This document shows positions 1-7,598 of a DNA stretch of 64,000 bases, one piece after another. Source of the stretch: Lactobacillus sp. (GTDB lineage Bacteria > Bacillota > Bacilli > Lactobacillales > Lactobacillaceae); contig JAKVKU010000007.1 of assembly GCA_022484695.1 (NCBI GenBank), forward strand, positions 1 through 64,000, written 5' to 3'. A program made the translations under genes and the position numbers. Under the pieces are notes generated by a model. It worked only from the letters and a program-made list of their open reading frames with translations. It was not told the DNA's origin and ran no database searches. Each line of letters begins with the position of its first letter. Position 1 is the first letter of the stretch.

Positions 1-66
1 AAAATTAACCCCTACAGTTTGTTCCCCGTCTCTCAATGTTGTATCAAAAAATTGAATTTTACGCAT
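1..66 (-). CDS. leuA: 2-isopropylmalate synthase-type protein, 5' end only
   Basis: Only the first 22 codons lie in the window; the gene runs off the left edge. The visible N-terminus carries [11 protein letters not shown], the metal-binding TLRDGEQ signature of the DRE-TIM metallolyase family (2-isopropylmalate, homocitrate and citramalate synthases). The start ATG follows a strong TTGGAGG ribosome binding site. The upstream leucine leader peptide and attenuator argue for the leucine enzyme, which condenses 2-oxoisovalerate with acetyl-CoA in the first committed step of leucine synthesis. Without the rest of the protein, homocitrate or citramalate synthase cannot be excluded from sequence alone. 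Confidence 0.8.
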   Translation of the reverse strand, partial: MRKIQFFDTTLRDGEQTVGVNF

Positions 67-100
67 AGCCAAAACCTCCAAGTTTATTTTCAGTAAAATA

Positions 101-130
101 AAAACGCCTCATTATGGAATGAGGCGTTTT
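101..130 (-). terminator. Attenuator hairpin in the leu leader
   Basis: A perfect 13-bp inverted repeat (101-113 with 118-130, four-base loop) is followed on the minus strand by a U-rich run. It sits between the leader peptide and the leuA start, so it would stop transcription before the structural genes when leucine is plentiful. A second stem just upstream in the transcript (162-167 with 180-185) abuts the leader stop codon and could take part in the alternative fold. Confidence 0.8.
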
Positions 131-188
131 ACTTGGAAGCCCCATTCTCGTAACACGAAAAGGACTCCACACATTGTGCGAGTCCAGG

Positions 189-260
189 TCATAATAATAA
201 GGCGTTAGTATTTAGAGCGTTCGTCATATTTTTGACGTTAATTGTTGTTTGAATTTTCAT
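189..260 (-). CDS. Leucine leader peptide, 23 aa
   Basis: This short ORF ends in three consecutive leucine codons directly before its stop (ALLL, codons TTA TTA TTA TGA), with a fourth Leu codon (CTA) upstream. An AGAGGG site precedes its ATG. It lies between the leu promoter and the attenuator, the arrangement of classical ribosome-mediated attenuation: a ribosome stalled for charged tRNA-Leu would change folding of the following RNA and let transcription reach leuA. The codon run and placement are seen directly; the mechanism is inferred. Many Firmicutes use a T-box for leu genes instead, and no T-box motif is visible here. Confidence 0.75.
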   Translation of the reverse strand: MKIQTTINVKNMTNALNTNALLL

Positions 261-295
261 AATGACGAACCCTCTTTCTGAATTAATTTATGGTT

Positions 296-325
296 ATAAT
301 ATAACGCATATTTTAATAAAGTCAA
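296..325 (-). promoter_or_regulatory. Promoter of the leu operon
   Basis: On the minus strand TTGACT (320-325) and TATTAT (296-301) are separated by 18 bases, about 35 bases before the leader peptide start. Confidence 0.6.
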
Positions 326-430
326 CAATTATTTTCATTTCATTTTAATTTTTCCGATGGAATCCATTCTTGAAATCGGTATCATTTTGTCTGAAAATAG
401 CGGGCTATCCTGGTGATATAGACCAATATT

Positions 431-463
431 CAGCGTTCAGGGGCTAAAATCCAGCGTTCAGGG
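431..463 (+). promoter_or_regulatory. LytTR-type double direct repeat
   Basis: The 12-mer CAGCGTTCAGGG occurs at 431-442 and again at 452-463, exactly 21 bp apart, two turns of the helix. Its core AGCGTTCAG fits the published LytTR half-site pattern [TA][AC][CA]GTTN[AG][TG] at eight of nine positions. An extended -10 (TGG TACACT, 491-499) lies 30 bases downstream with no recognisable -35, typical of activator-dependent promoters such as those of peptide-pheromone regulons. It faces the cluster beginning at 553. Confidence 0.55.
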
Positions 464-552
464 AAAAGTTTCCACAGAAGTGTTTTCTAATGGTACACTG
501 CTTTTGAAACTTAGAAATCAATTTCAAAATTTATTGAAGGAAGTCTTAAGTA

Positions 553-684
553 ATGAAGAAGATGAGATTATTTGTACTCTTTGGCATTTCGATGTTAGCG
601 CTGTTAGTTTTGGTCGGACAATCAAAACCGGTGCATGCTGCAACACAACCTGTGGATTTGGTGCCCCAATATTCTTTAAACTAG
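553..684 (+). CDS. Short secreted peptide, truncated paralogue of the 1660-2127 protein
   Basis: The 43-codon ORF begins MKKMRLFVLFGISM and carries a full signal peptide with a likely cut after PVHA, leaving about 14 residues. Signal peptide and following PVDLV..YS match the start of the secreted protein at 1660, and the DNA just upstream of both starts is also similar, so the two arose by segmental duplication. This copy stops where the longer one continues. It has an AAGGAAG ribosome site and ends 11 bases before the next gene. It may be a decayed copy or a genuine short exported peptide. A longer ORF in another frame (480-692) lacks a ribosome site and was not used. Confidence 0.5.
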   Translation: MKKMRLFVLFGISMLALLVLVGQSKPVHAATQPVDLVPQYSLN

Positions 685-695
685 GGGTGTAGCCC

Positions 696-1085
696 ATGAA
701 ACGATATCATAGGTTGGTCGTGAAATTTGGGATTATCCTCATGAGTATTATATTTTTAACATTATTAACGCACTTTTTAACATATGCCGTATTTCCAGAG
801 CATTTAATTGCGCATGACTTTAGTGTTTATATCCGCACTCATAAAGCCAACACAATTCAAAAAGTGACCCATGATACCATGGTGACCAAATATTTGCTGG
901 AACATAAAAAAGCTGATATCACGGACACATCGGATGCTGTAAGCAAAAGAGGTTTGACTTATATGATGGGTTCTTTTCATAAGTCGTACACAGAATTATA
1001 TGTCAAATTAGATCAGCAGCATTCCAATTTTTTGGTGCCGAAGTTTAAGATTGTAAAGGTGTACCTAGTACCACTTTGGAATTGA
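696..1085 (+). CDS. Single-pass membrane protein, paralogue A
   Basis: I do not recognise the family. The 129-residue protein has a short basic N-terminus, one membrane segment (about residues 10-32) and a roughly 95-residue domain predicted outside the cell. That domain shares with three paralogues downstream the pattern VFPE, IQKVTHD, TKYLL.HK, G.FHK, KLD..HSNFL and FKIVKV. An AGGGGTG site precedes the start. It is the first intact member of an apparent six-gene operon that alternates secreted and membrane proteins. There are no cysteines or catalytic motifs, so binding or immunity is more likely than an enzyme, but this is inference. Confidence 0.65.
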   Translation: MKRYHRLVVKFGIILMSIIFLTLLTHFLTYAVFPEHLIAHDFSVYIRTHKANTIQKVTHDTMVTKYLLEHKKADITDTSDAVSKRGLTYMMGSFHKSYTELYVKLDQQHSNFLVPKFKIVKVYLVPLWN

Positions 1086-1179
1086 AGTTTATGGCAGCAT
1101 TCCAGGAATCCAATGAAAATGGTATTGGCATGCAGGATGATTACTAAAAGTGGTCTGATTTAGAAATTAGAGGTGTTTT

Positions 1180-1575
1180 ATGATAAAGCGGCGTAACAAA
1201 CTATTCGTAAGATTTTGCCTTAGTGTTGCGATAATAGCGTTTTTAGTTTTAGTGACACACTTTGTAACTTACGTAGTTTTTCCTGAAAGGTTTATCAGCC
1301 GTGATGTGAATACGTTTATTCGCACAAATAAAGCCAGCCAAATTCAAACACTAACGCATGATAAGGTAATGACCGATTATTTATTGAAATACAGAACAGA
1401 GGGCATTCAGAAGGCATCAGACGCCGTCCCATATGGTCGCAAGCAGAATTTGATCTATATGGTTGGTGCTTTTCATAAAATTCACACCGATATCTACGTG
1501 AAATTAGACCAAGGCCGGGCCAATTTTTTGATACCGAAATTTAAAATCGTACAGATACGTGTTTTAAATCCTTGA
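1180..1575 (+). CDS. Single-pass membrane protein, paralogue B
   Basis: This 131-residue relative of the protein at 696 has the same layout: basic start, one membrane segment (about residues 12-34), then an external domain with VFPE, IQTLTHD, TDYLLKYR, GAFHK and KLDQGRANFL. An AGAGGTG site lies before the ATG. It is separated from paralogue A by 94 bases with no visible terminator. Divergence between copies is substantial, so the duplication is old and the copies seem maintained. Function unknown. Confidence 0.65.
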   Translation: MIKRRNKLFVRFCLSVAIIAFLVLVTHFVTYVVFPERFISRDVNTFIRTNKASQIQTLTHDKVMTDYLLKYRTEGIQKASDAVPYGRKQNLIYMVGAFHKIHTDIYVKLDQGRANFLIPKFKIVQIRVLNP

Positions 1576-1659
1576 ATTTGCAGCGTAATTTGAAGGTGTC
1601 TTGGACTGAATGCTAGGTGCAAGAATAATTTCAAAATTAATTGAAAGAAGTCTGATGTG

Positions 1660-2127
1660 ATGAAGAAGATGAGATTGCTGGTCCTGTTTGCCATGGCGAT
1701 GTTGGTGTTGGTTTTAGCAGGCTCCTCAAAAGTCGCCTATGCCGCAGGGCAACCCGTGGATCTGGTGGCACGCTATTCGATTAAAAATATGAGTGCTACC
1801 ACGTTAAACACCATCAAACAGATTGATGCAGCTAACACCAATGTTTCCACCTATATTCAAGGTGACACATTGGTCATCCATACGCTGATGGGTAGTCACT
1901 TAAATGGTATGGTGACGTCCCCAATGTCTGGACCGAGAACTGGTTATCAAACCATGGATTTCAGTCAATTTATCAGTAAAATGGATGGGGTGGGGCAACA
2001 GCGAAGTGAGTTACAACCTGATTCAATGGGAAACGGACCAATGACGGCCGAAGTTGTACCTTACCCGACGCAAAATTACGCTGAGATAACACCTGATATG
2101 CCTGTATGCGCTTGGTTTCAAAATTAG
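1660..2127 (+). CDS. Secreted protein of unknown function
   Basis: The 155-residue product starts MKKMRLLVLF and has a typical signal peptide (cleavage probably near VAYA-A, residues 26-30), leaving about 125 residues outside the cell. The mature part begins QPVDLVARYSIKNMSATTLN and has a single Cys near the C-terminus (PVCAWFQN). I do not recognise a domain. ATG 1660 was preferred to GTG 1657 because it aligns with the ATG of the truncated copy at 553. It lies between the two pairs of membrane-protein paralogues, and its stop is 12 bases before the next start, so co-translation is likely. Confidence 0.65.
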   Translation: MKKMRLLVLFAMAMLVLVLAGSSKVAYAAGQPVDLVARYSIKNMSATTLNTIKQIDAANTNVSTYIQGDTLVIHTLMGSHLNGMVTSPMSGPRTGYQTMDFSQFISKMDGVGQQRSELQPDSMGNGPMTAEVVPYPTQNYAEITPDMPVCAWFQN

Positions 2128-2139
2128 AGGTGGAGACTG

Positions 2140-2535
2140 GTGAAGCAATACAAGTTAAGTGTGAAACTTGGGATTATTCTAATAACCATGGCCTTTTTAG
2201 CATTATCAATGAACTTTCTAACGTACATCGTATTTCCCGAGAAGATTATTTCTCATGATTTCGATACCTTCATTCATGCTAGCAAAACCAGCACAATTCA
2301 AAAGGTGACTCATGATAAGATGATGACCAATTATCTACTGAAACATAAAAAAGATGATATTGAAGACATGTCAGATCCAATAAGTGCTGGCAGAAAAGGA
2401 AATTTGTTTTATGTAGCGGGTTCCTTCCACAAAGCTTATACTGAGCTATTTGTCAAATTGGATACACACCATTCAAATTTCTTGATGCCGAGTTTTAAAA
2501 TCGTGAAGGTGAATATCATGCCATTTTGGGGTTGA
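2140..2535 (+). CDS. Single-pass membrane protein, paralogue C
   Basis: This 131-residue paralogue is closest to A: MKQYKLSVKLGIIL versus MKRYHRLVVKFGIIL, then VFPE, IQKVTHDKM, YLLKHKKDDI, GSFHKAYTEL and HSNFLMP. It uses a GTG start behind AGAGGTGGA, directly after the secreted protein. One membrane segment (about residues 9-31) and an external C-terminal domain are predicted. The order secreted then membrane repeats the order at 553 and 696, consistent with duplication of a two-gene unit. Confidence 0.65.
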   Translation: MKQYKLSVKLGIILITMAFLALSMNFLTYIVFPEKIISHDFDTFIHASKTSTIQKVTHDKMMTNYLLKHKKDDIEDMSDPISAGRKGNLFYVAGSFHKAYTELFVKLDTHHSNFLMPSFKIVKVNIMPFWG

Positions 2536-2598
2536 TGTTTACGGCCGCTGGGCTGGGGATTATTTTGAGAAGTTCAAAAAATGTTAAGAGGTTACAAA

Positions 2599-2994
2599 AT
2601 GACTAAACGCAGTAAATTTGGCATTGGTATCTGTGTTGGTGGTATTCTAATCGCCTTTTCAATATTGATGATCCACTTTTTGACCTACGATATTTTTTTG
2701 GGTAATGTGATTGGTTATGATTTTAATCAATTTGTAAAAACTCACAACGCGCAGGCCATCGAAAAAGTGACACAGCAGCCCTTAGTCACAAAATATTTAG
2801 TGCAGCATCGAACGGATAAGTTGATTGAATATCCAGATGTGCAAGGCACAACGCGATCTGGTGGACTCTATGTGGTGGGGGCTTATCGAAAGTCCATGGT
2901 GACGTTAACTGCTCAGTTAGACGCCAAGCACTCAAATTTCTTATTACCTTGCTACAACATCGTCAAAGTAGACGTGATACCCCCCTGGGATTAA
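2599..2994 (+). CDS. Single-pass membrane protein, paralogue D
   Basis: This is the most diverged member (131 residues): MTKRSKFGIG, one membrane segment, then external VIGYDFNQFVKTHNA, IEKVTQQ, KYLVQHR and HSNFLLP. ATG 2599 is preferred over ATG 2581 because AAGAGG lies eight bases upstream of it. It ends the cluster and is followed by a strong terminator. Function unknown. Confidence 0.6.
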   Translation: MTKRSKFGIGICVGGILIAFSILMIHFLTYDIFLGNVIGYDFNQFVKTHNAQAIEKVTQQPLVTKYLVQHRTDKLIEYPDVQGTTRSGGLYVVGAYRKSMVTLTAQLDAKHSNFLLPCYNIVKVDVIPPWD

Positions 2995-3005
2995 TAGCGG
3001 CACTT

Positions 3006-3053
3006 AAAAAGACCCGCCAAGACTGGTTGATACCAGTTCTAGCAGGTCTTTTT
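3006..3053. terminator. Bidirectional terminator
   Basis: A long stem (AAAAAGACC at 3006-3014 with GGTCTTTTT at 3045-3053, plus inner pairing ACTGG/CCAGT) separates the rightward membrane-protein cluster from the leftward opuC operon and has A/U runs on both sides. Confidence 0.85.
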
Positions 3054-3062
3054 GAGTATTTA

Positions 3063-3716
3063 TTAAGCGCGTTTAGCTTCCATGCGCCGTTGGATAAAGC
3101 CTAGGACTAAATCAGAAATGATGGCCATCAAAGCTGTGGGCAAAGCCCCAGCTAGGATAATGGCCCCGCCGTTGGTGGCGTTGGTGCCCCGGATGATGAT
3201 ATCACCCAGACCGCCGGCACCCACGAAGGAACCGATGGCTGTGATCCCAATGGCCACCACTAAAGCGTTTCGGATCCCGGCCATAATCACCGACAAGGAT
3301 AGGGGCAGCTCCACCATATATAAAATCTGAAAGGGCGTCATCCCCATACCTTTCCCAGAATCCAAAATATCCTTATCCACATTTTCCATCCCGGTATAGG
3401 TATTTTTGATGATCGGCAAGAGGGAATACAAGAACACCGTCACAATAACGGTATTGACCCCCAGGCCCAGCCCTAACATGATAATGGATAACATGGCCAA
3501 AGACGGCACGGTTTGAATCACGTTGGCCAGACCAATGACGGTATCACTTAAACGCTTGTGCCGGGCAATTAAAATGCCCACAGGAATCCCAATAATGGCC
3601 GCAATGAGCACGCCATAAATAGAAATTAAGAAATGTCGGGTGAACTGACTCAAGACATAAGAGCCGTTGTGGTCTAAATAATACCAAAATTGCGCCCATG
3701 TGCTTAAACTACTCAT
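3063..3716 (-). CDS. opuCD: Osmoprotectant ABC transporter permease OpuCD
   Basis: This 217-residue membrane permease of the binding-protein-dependent (BPD) family completes the OpuC importer for glycine betaine, carnitine or choline. It shows several membrane segments and the EAA-type loop that contacts the ATPase (near DSGKGMGMTPFQILYMVELP). It resembles the second permease at 4665, as in other opuC operons. ATG 3716 follows AAGGAAG and overlaps the end of opuCC by eight bases. An upstream in-frame start at 3749 would add 11 residues inside opuCC and is less likely. It is the last gene of a four-gene leftward operon. Confidence 0.88.
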   Translation of the reverse strand: MSSLSTWAQFWYYLDHNGSYVLSQFTRHFLISIYGVLIAAIIGIPVGILIARHKRLSDTVIGLANVIQTVPSLAMLSIIMLGLGLGVNTVIVTVFLYSLLPIIKNTYTGMENVDKDILDSGKGMGMTPFQILYMVELPLSLSVIMAGIRNALVVAIGITAIGSFVGAGGLGDIIIRGTNATNGGAIILAGALPTALMAIISDLVLGFIQRRMEAKRA

Positions 3717-4656
3717 CTTGATCACTTCCTTTGAAATAATTATGCGCACTCAAGAACTGCTGGGCCACCACTGAAGGTTCCAAAAGCTGGTCATCGACTT
3801 TGTAGTTCAGCTTTTGCATGGTTTTCACGTCGATTTTACCGTCCAAGCGATGCAGGAGCGGTCCTAATTTAGGATGGGCCTTTAAGACCGAGTCGTTTAC
3901 CAGTAAGGAACAGTCATACGGTGGGAAGAAGCGTTTGTTATCCTTTAAAACCTTCAAATTATAACTTTGAATCCGGCCATCGGTGGAATACCCCAAGACC
4001 GCCTGCATCTTGCCAGCTTCCACGGCATCGTAGACCAAGCCGATCTGCATAGGATAGACCCGCTTGAAATCAAAGCCATACGTTTGGGAGAAGTCCTTAT
4101 AGCCATCCCCCTTACGATTCATCCAAGACGCATCCACCCCGGCATTCATGTTAGGGGCGATTTTACCTAAGTCAGAAATAGTATTGAGCTTATCTTTTTT
4201 AGCGGTCTCTTGGGTCACCATGAAGGCGTAAGTATCCGCAAAGCCATAACTTGGGAACCAAGTTTGGTGATACCGGGATTTGAATTCCCGCTTAACAATT
4301 TTACTAGCGATCTTAGGATCCTTTTGAACTGGCAGTAACAAGGTAGCAGTCAAATCCGTCCCCGTATACCGGGTGGCGGAGATATCGGCGTCGTTGCGCA
4401 CCATGGCCTGATGGACCACGGTGGTGGAACCCAGATTATTCACCAAGGTGGTTTTATAACCTAGTTCATGATTGATCAATTCAGCTAACATATTGGCCAT
4501 GATTTGTGACTCAGTGGAGCTTTGGGCCGCAATCCGAATCGTGTCGCCACTACTGCTGCTGACACCAGGAAAGCCACAGCCCCCCAGGACTAACACCAGG
4601 GTACTGGCTAACAGTGATAATTTTAAAACTAATTTTTTCGTCAATTTTCTCATCAT
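3709..4656 (-). CDS. opuCC: Osmoprotectant-binding lipoprotein OpuCC
   Basis: This is the substrate-binding lipoprotein of the OpuC importer (about 315 residues). The signal peptide ends in a lipobox (VLVLGGC), so the mature protein is anchored by a lipidated Cys. The body matches the OpuAC/ProX-type binding family, with IRIAAQSSTESQIMANML at the start and YSTDGRIQSY further on. The start could be ATG 4656 or 4653; AGGGGG lies four and seven bases away respectively. It follows opuCB closely and overlaps opuCD. Confidence 0.88.
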   Translation of the reverse strand: MMRKLTKKLVLKLSLLASTLVLVLGGCGFPGVSSSSGDTIRIAAQSSTESQIMANMLAELINHELGYKTTLVNNLGSTTVVHQAMVRNDADISATRYTGTDLTATLLLPVQKDPKIASKIVKREFKSRYHQTWFPSYGFADTYAFMVTQETAKKDKLNTISDLGKIAPNMNAGVDASWMNRKGDGYKDFSQTYGFDFKRVYPMQIGLVYDAVEAGKMQAVLGYSTDGRIQSYNLKVLKDNKRFFPPYDCSLLVNDSVLKAHPKLGPLLHRLDGKIDVKTMQKLNYKVDDQLLEPSVVAQQFLSAHNYFKGSDQDE

Positions 4657-4664
4657 CACACCCC

Positions 4665-5294
4665 CTACGACCGTTGGTTAATTGGGGTCAGCCGTTTTTC
4701 CAGCTTGCCCAACAAGTAATCTACCAACAAAGCCAATAAGGTGACGGGGATGGTCCCGCCGATGATCAGATCAGGTTGGAAGAGATTTAACCCACTGAAG
4801 ATCAAGTCCCCTAAGCCCCCAGCCCCAATGTAAGACGCTAAGGTTGCCCAAGCGATGACGTAAACGGCGGATAAACGAATACCCGCCATGATCACCGGCA
4901 TGGCCATGGGCACTTCCACTTGGGTGATGGACTGTAGATTGGTCATGCCCATCCCCTTGGCACTATCTTTTAAAACCGGGTCCACATCCTCCATGCCAAT
5001 ATATGTATTTCTAAGAATTGGCAATAAGGAATAGATGAATAAAGCGACGACGGCAGGCAGTTTCCCAATCCCAAAAATTGGAATCATCAACGCCAATAAG
5101 GCTAATGAGGGCACGGTCTGGAGCATGCTGGCGATGCTGATCACCACTTTGGCGGTTTTGGGAAAACGGGTCAAAATAATGCCCAGTGGGACAGCGACCA
5201 GGATCCCCAATAACAAAGCAATGGCGGAAATATATAATTGTTCCCAGGTCTTCGTGACCAACTCACTGCCGTGGGCGTTTAAGAAATCAATCAT
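4665..5294 (-). CDS. opuCB: Osmoprotectant ABC transporter permease OpuCB
   Basis: The 209-residue permease is a paralogue of OpuCD with the same order of membrane segments and an ATPase-contact loop ([20 protein letters not shown]). Its AAGGAGG ribosome site lies within the last codons of opuCA, three bases before its own start, so translation is coupled. With OpuCD it forms the membrane channel for compatible solutes taken up under osmotic stress. Confidence 0.9.
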   Translation of the reverse strand: MIDFLNAHGSELVTKTWEQLYISAIALLLGILVAVPLGIILTRFPKTAKVVISIASMLQTVPSLALLALMIPIFGIGKLPAVVALFIYSLLPILRNTYIGMEDVDPVLKDSAKGMGMTNLQSITQVEVPMAMPVIMAGIRLSAVYVIAWATLASYIGAGGLGDLIFSGLNLFQPDLIIGGTIPVTLLALLVDYLLGKLEKRLTPINQRS

Positions 5295-5297
5295 AAT

Positions 5298-6548
5298 TTA
5301 CGCCTCCTTATGATCAGTTGGCGTATCGGCGGCTAAATTATGCCCCGCTGCAACCCCAGTCACATCCGCTGCGGGTTGGCTGGTATTGTCGTTATCATCG
5401 TCACCATCGCCATTGTCCCCCCAGATGGTATCGTAGACCATGTCCACTAAGGCGGCCCGGGTAACGATACCCAGGAGTTTGCCGGCTTTATCGACTACAG
5501 GGACATATTTTAAGCCCCGCTTCAAAATCCGGTCCACGGTGTCCCGCAATAAGGTATCACTGGCCACATAGAAAATCTTGGTGTTCAAAATATCCGACAC
5601 ACTGGTGGCCCGGCTGTAATTGTTATCTAAGGATTCAACATCAATAAAGCCCTTTAAATAACCCTCGTCATCAGTGACCAACAGCGTATCAACCCGGCGT
5701 TTGCGCATCAAGCGGATGGCTTCGCCTAAAGAGCGGCCCGGCGTGATGGAAACAGGGTTTTTCAGCATGATTTGGTCCACGGTGGTGACGTCTGCTCTGG
5801 CTTGGATCAAGCGCTCAGCCCCAATTAATTCTTCCACGAATTGATTGGCCGGATGGCGCAAGATTTCTTCAGGAGAGGCGTCTTGGATAATATGGCCCCC
5901 GTCCATGACCACGATTTTGGTGGCCAATTTCAAAGCTTCATCCATATCATGGGTGACGAAGACCACGGTTTTACCCAGTTTTTCCTGTAAATTCTTGACT
6001 AATTCCTGCAGACTTTCCCGAGTGATGGGGTCCAAAGCGCCAAAGGGTTCGTCCATGAGGATCAAATCTTGGTTGGCTGCTAGAGCCCGGATGACCCCCA
6101 CCCGCTGTTGTTGGCCCCCGGATAATTCGGAAGGATAGCGGTCTAGGAATTCCTTAGGGAGCTCCACTAATTTGATCAGTTCTTCAGACTTTTCCCGGCG
6201 CTTGTCATCCGGCCATTTTAACAGCTTAGGGACTAGGGTAATGTTTTCATAAATCGTCATGTGGGGCATGAGCCCGATATTTTGAATCACATAGCCGATA
6301 TGGCGCCGCAATGTAACGGGGTCAGATGTATGGATATCTTCACCATTGAACAAAATCTCCCCACTAGTTGGTTCTAACATGCGGTTGATCATGCGCATGG
6401 TCGTGGTTTTCCCGGAACCAGACGTGCCAATCAGGCAAACGAAATCGCCCTTGTGTATGGTCAAGTTGATGTGCTCTACAGCCACGTTGCCGCCTTTGTA
6501 GATTTTAGCCACATCCTTGTACACTAAAATTGGATTATCTTCTGTCAT
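5298..6548 (-). CDS. opuCA: Osmoprotectant ABC transporter ATPase with CBS domains, OpuCA
   Basis: First gene of the operon, 416 residues. The N-terminal ATPase has Walker A GTSGSGKTT, signature LSGGQQQRVGV and Walker B LILMDEPFGALDP. Two CBS domains follow (about residues 255-370); in OpuA/OpuC-type transporters these sense ionic strength or nucleotides and gate transport. The tail is very acidic (DNGDGDDDNDN), as in relatives. GGAGG lies eight bases before the ATG. A conspicuously AT-rich upstream region (6560-6600) should hold the promoter. Confidence 0.93.
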   Translation of the reverse strand: MTEDNPILVYKDVAKIYKGGNVAVEHINLTIHKGDFVCLIGTSGSGKTTTMRMINRMLEPTSGEILFNGEDIHTSDPVTLRRHIGYVIQNIGLMPHMTIYENITLVPKLLKWPDDKRREKSEELIKLVELPKEFLDRYPSELSGGQQQRVGVIRALAANQDLILMDEPFGALDPITRESLQELVKNLQEKLGKTVVFVTHDMDEALKLATKIVVMDGGHIIQDASPEEILRHPANQFVEELIGAERLIQARADVTTVDQIMLKNPVSITPGRSLGEAIRLMRKRRVDTLLVTDDEGYLKGFIDVESLDNNYSRATSVSDILNTKIFYVASDTLLRDTVDRILKRGLKYVPVVDKAGKLLGIVTRAALVDMVYDTIWGDNGDGDDDNDNTSQPAADVTGVAAGHNLAADTPTDHKEA

Positions 6549-6621
6549 ATAAGAGCCTCCATTGTTAAAAATATTATTACTAATATATTTATCTTAACAT
6601 ACCCAAGGCAATCAAAAAAAA

Positions 6622-7437
6622 TTAATCCGTCGTTTCCAGGGCCCAAATGTTGATGGGACCGAATTTATGGCCCACTGCCAATTCCCGTTCAATGGCTTGA
6701 TTGACTAAAGTTTTAGCAATGCGCACCGCCGCTTCAATGCCTGCCCCTTTGCCGATTTCCGCGGTAATGCAGGCTGACAGGGCGTCGCCGGTACCATTGA
6801 TCCGTTGGGTGGGATGATAGGGTTCTGATAACCAGAACGTTTCGCCGTTTTCTAATAGCAATAGGTCTTTGACTTCGGTTAAATTCGTATCTTCATGATG
6901 GGCGCCTTTAGCGACGACATTTTTAGCCCCCAATGCTTGTAATTTCTTCGCCGCCGTCAGCATATCCGCATCGGTTGTGATGGTCATGTCGGCTAATTTT
7001 TCCAATTCAAAGAAGTTAGGGGTAATCACCGTGGCCAGGGGAATCAATTCTTGGCGCAGGGTCTCATAGGCTGCTTGCTCTAGCAATAAGTTCCCGTGTT
7101 TGGTGATGATCACCGGGTCTAATACCAAGGGGCCAAAATCATATTGCTTATAATTCTTGGCCACGGTTTGAATGGTAGTGCTATCCGTCAGCATACCGGT
7201 CTTGGTGGCCAGCACTTTGAAGTCGTCAGCAATGGCTTTGAATTGGCTGTCAATGAAGTCTGGACTTAATGCGGTGGCATCGTGGATCCCATAGGAATTG
7301 CCAGCCACTGCGGCGGTCATGACCGAGATGCCATAAGCCTTGCGGGCGAAAAATGTGTGCATGTCAGCTTGCATCCCAGCACTGCCGTCACAGTCAGAAC
7401 CAGCGATTGTCATTACTTGGGGAAAAGAGTTAGCCAT
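6622..7437 (-). CDS. Pyridoxine / hydroxymethylpyrimidine kinase (PdxK/ThiD family)
   Basis: This 271-residue ribokinase-fold kinase phosphorylates either pyridoxal/pyridoxine or hydroxymethylpyrimidine. Diagnostic features are the substrate-binding start TIAGSDCDGSAGMQAD, the internal DPVIITKHG and the anion-hole/catalytic motif NGTGDALSACI, whose Asp is the usual base. Members with this start in lactobacilli are often annotated PdxK, but sequence alone does not separate it from ThiD. No TPP riboswitch is visible upstream. It has a TAGGAGG ribosome site and stands alone, divergent from the UPF0316 gene. Confidence 0.85.
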   Translation of the reverse strand: MANSFPQVMTIAGSDCDGSAGMQADMHTFFARKAYGISVMTAAVAGNSYGIHDATALSPDFIDSQFKAIADDFKVLATKTGMLTDSTTIQTVAKNYKQYDFGPLVLDPVIITKHGNLLLEQAAYETLRQELIPLATVITPNFFELEKLADMTITTDADMLTAAKKLQALGAKNVVAKGAHHEDTNLTEVKDLLLLENGETFWLSEPYHPTQRINGTGDALSACITAEIGKGAGIEAAVRIAKTLVNQAIERELAVGHKFGPINIWALETTD

Positions 7438-7598
7438 AAGAGGTGCCTCCTAAAAATTTTTATTTGCGTACTATGAGTATCGTCTCATTTTTTGCGGTCA
7501 TTTGAAAGGATTTTCCGCCAGTTATTGCAATTATGTGGTCTGCTAGATAAAATGGGGTCAATCACTGCTTTTTAAACAAAAGAAGATGGGAGCCAGCT

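Noticed and set aside
480-692. 70-codon ORF
   Set aside because: No ribosome site; the in-frame 553-684 ORF in another frame has a signal peptide, a ribosome site and a paralogue.
7438-7598. TPP or PLP riboswitch before the vitamin kinase
   Set aside because: No conserved THI-box sequence; the gap only has room for two divergent promoters.
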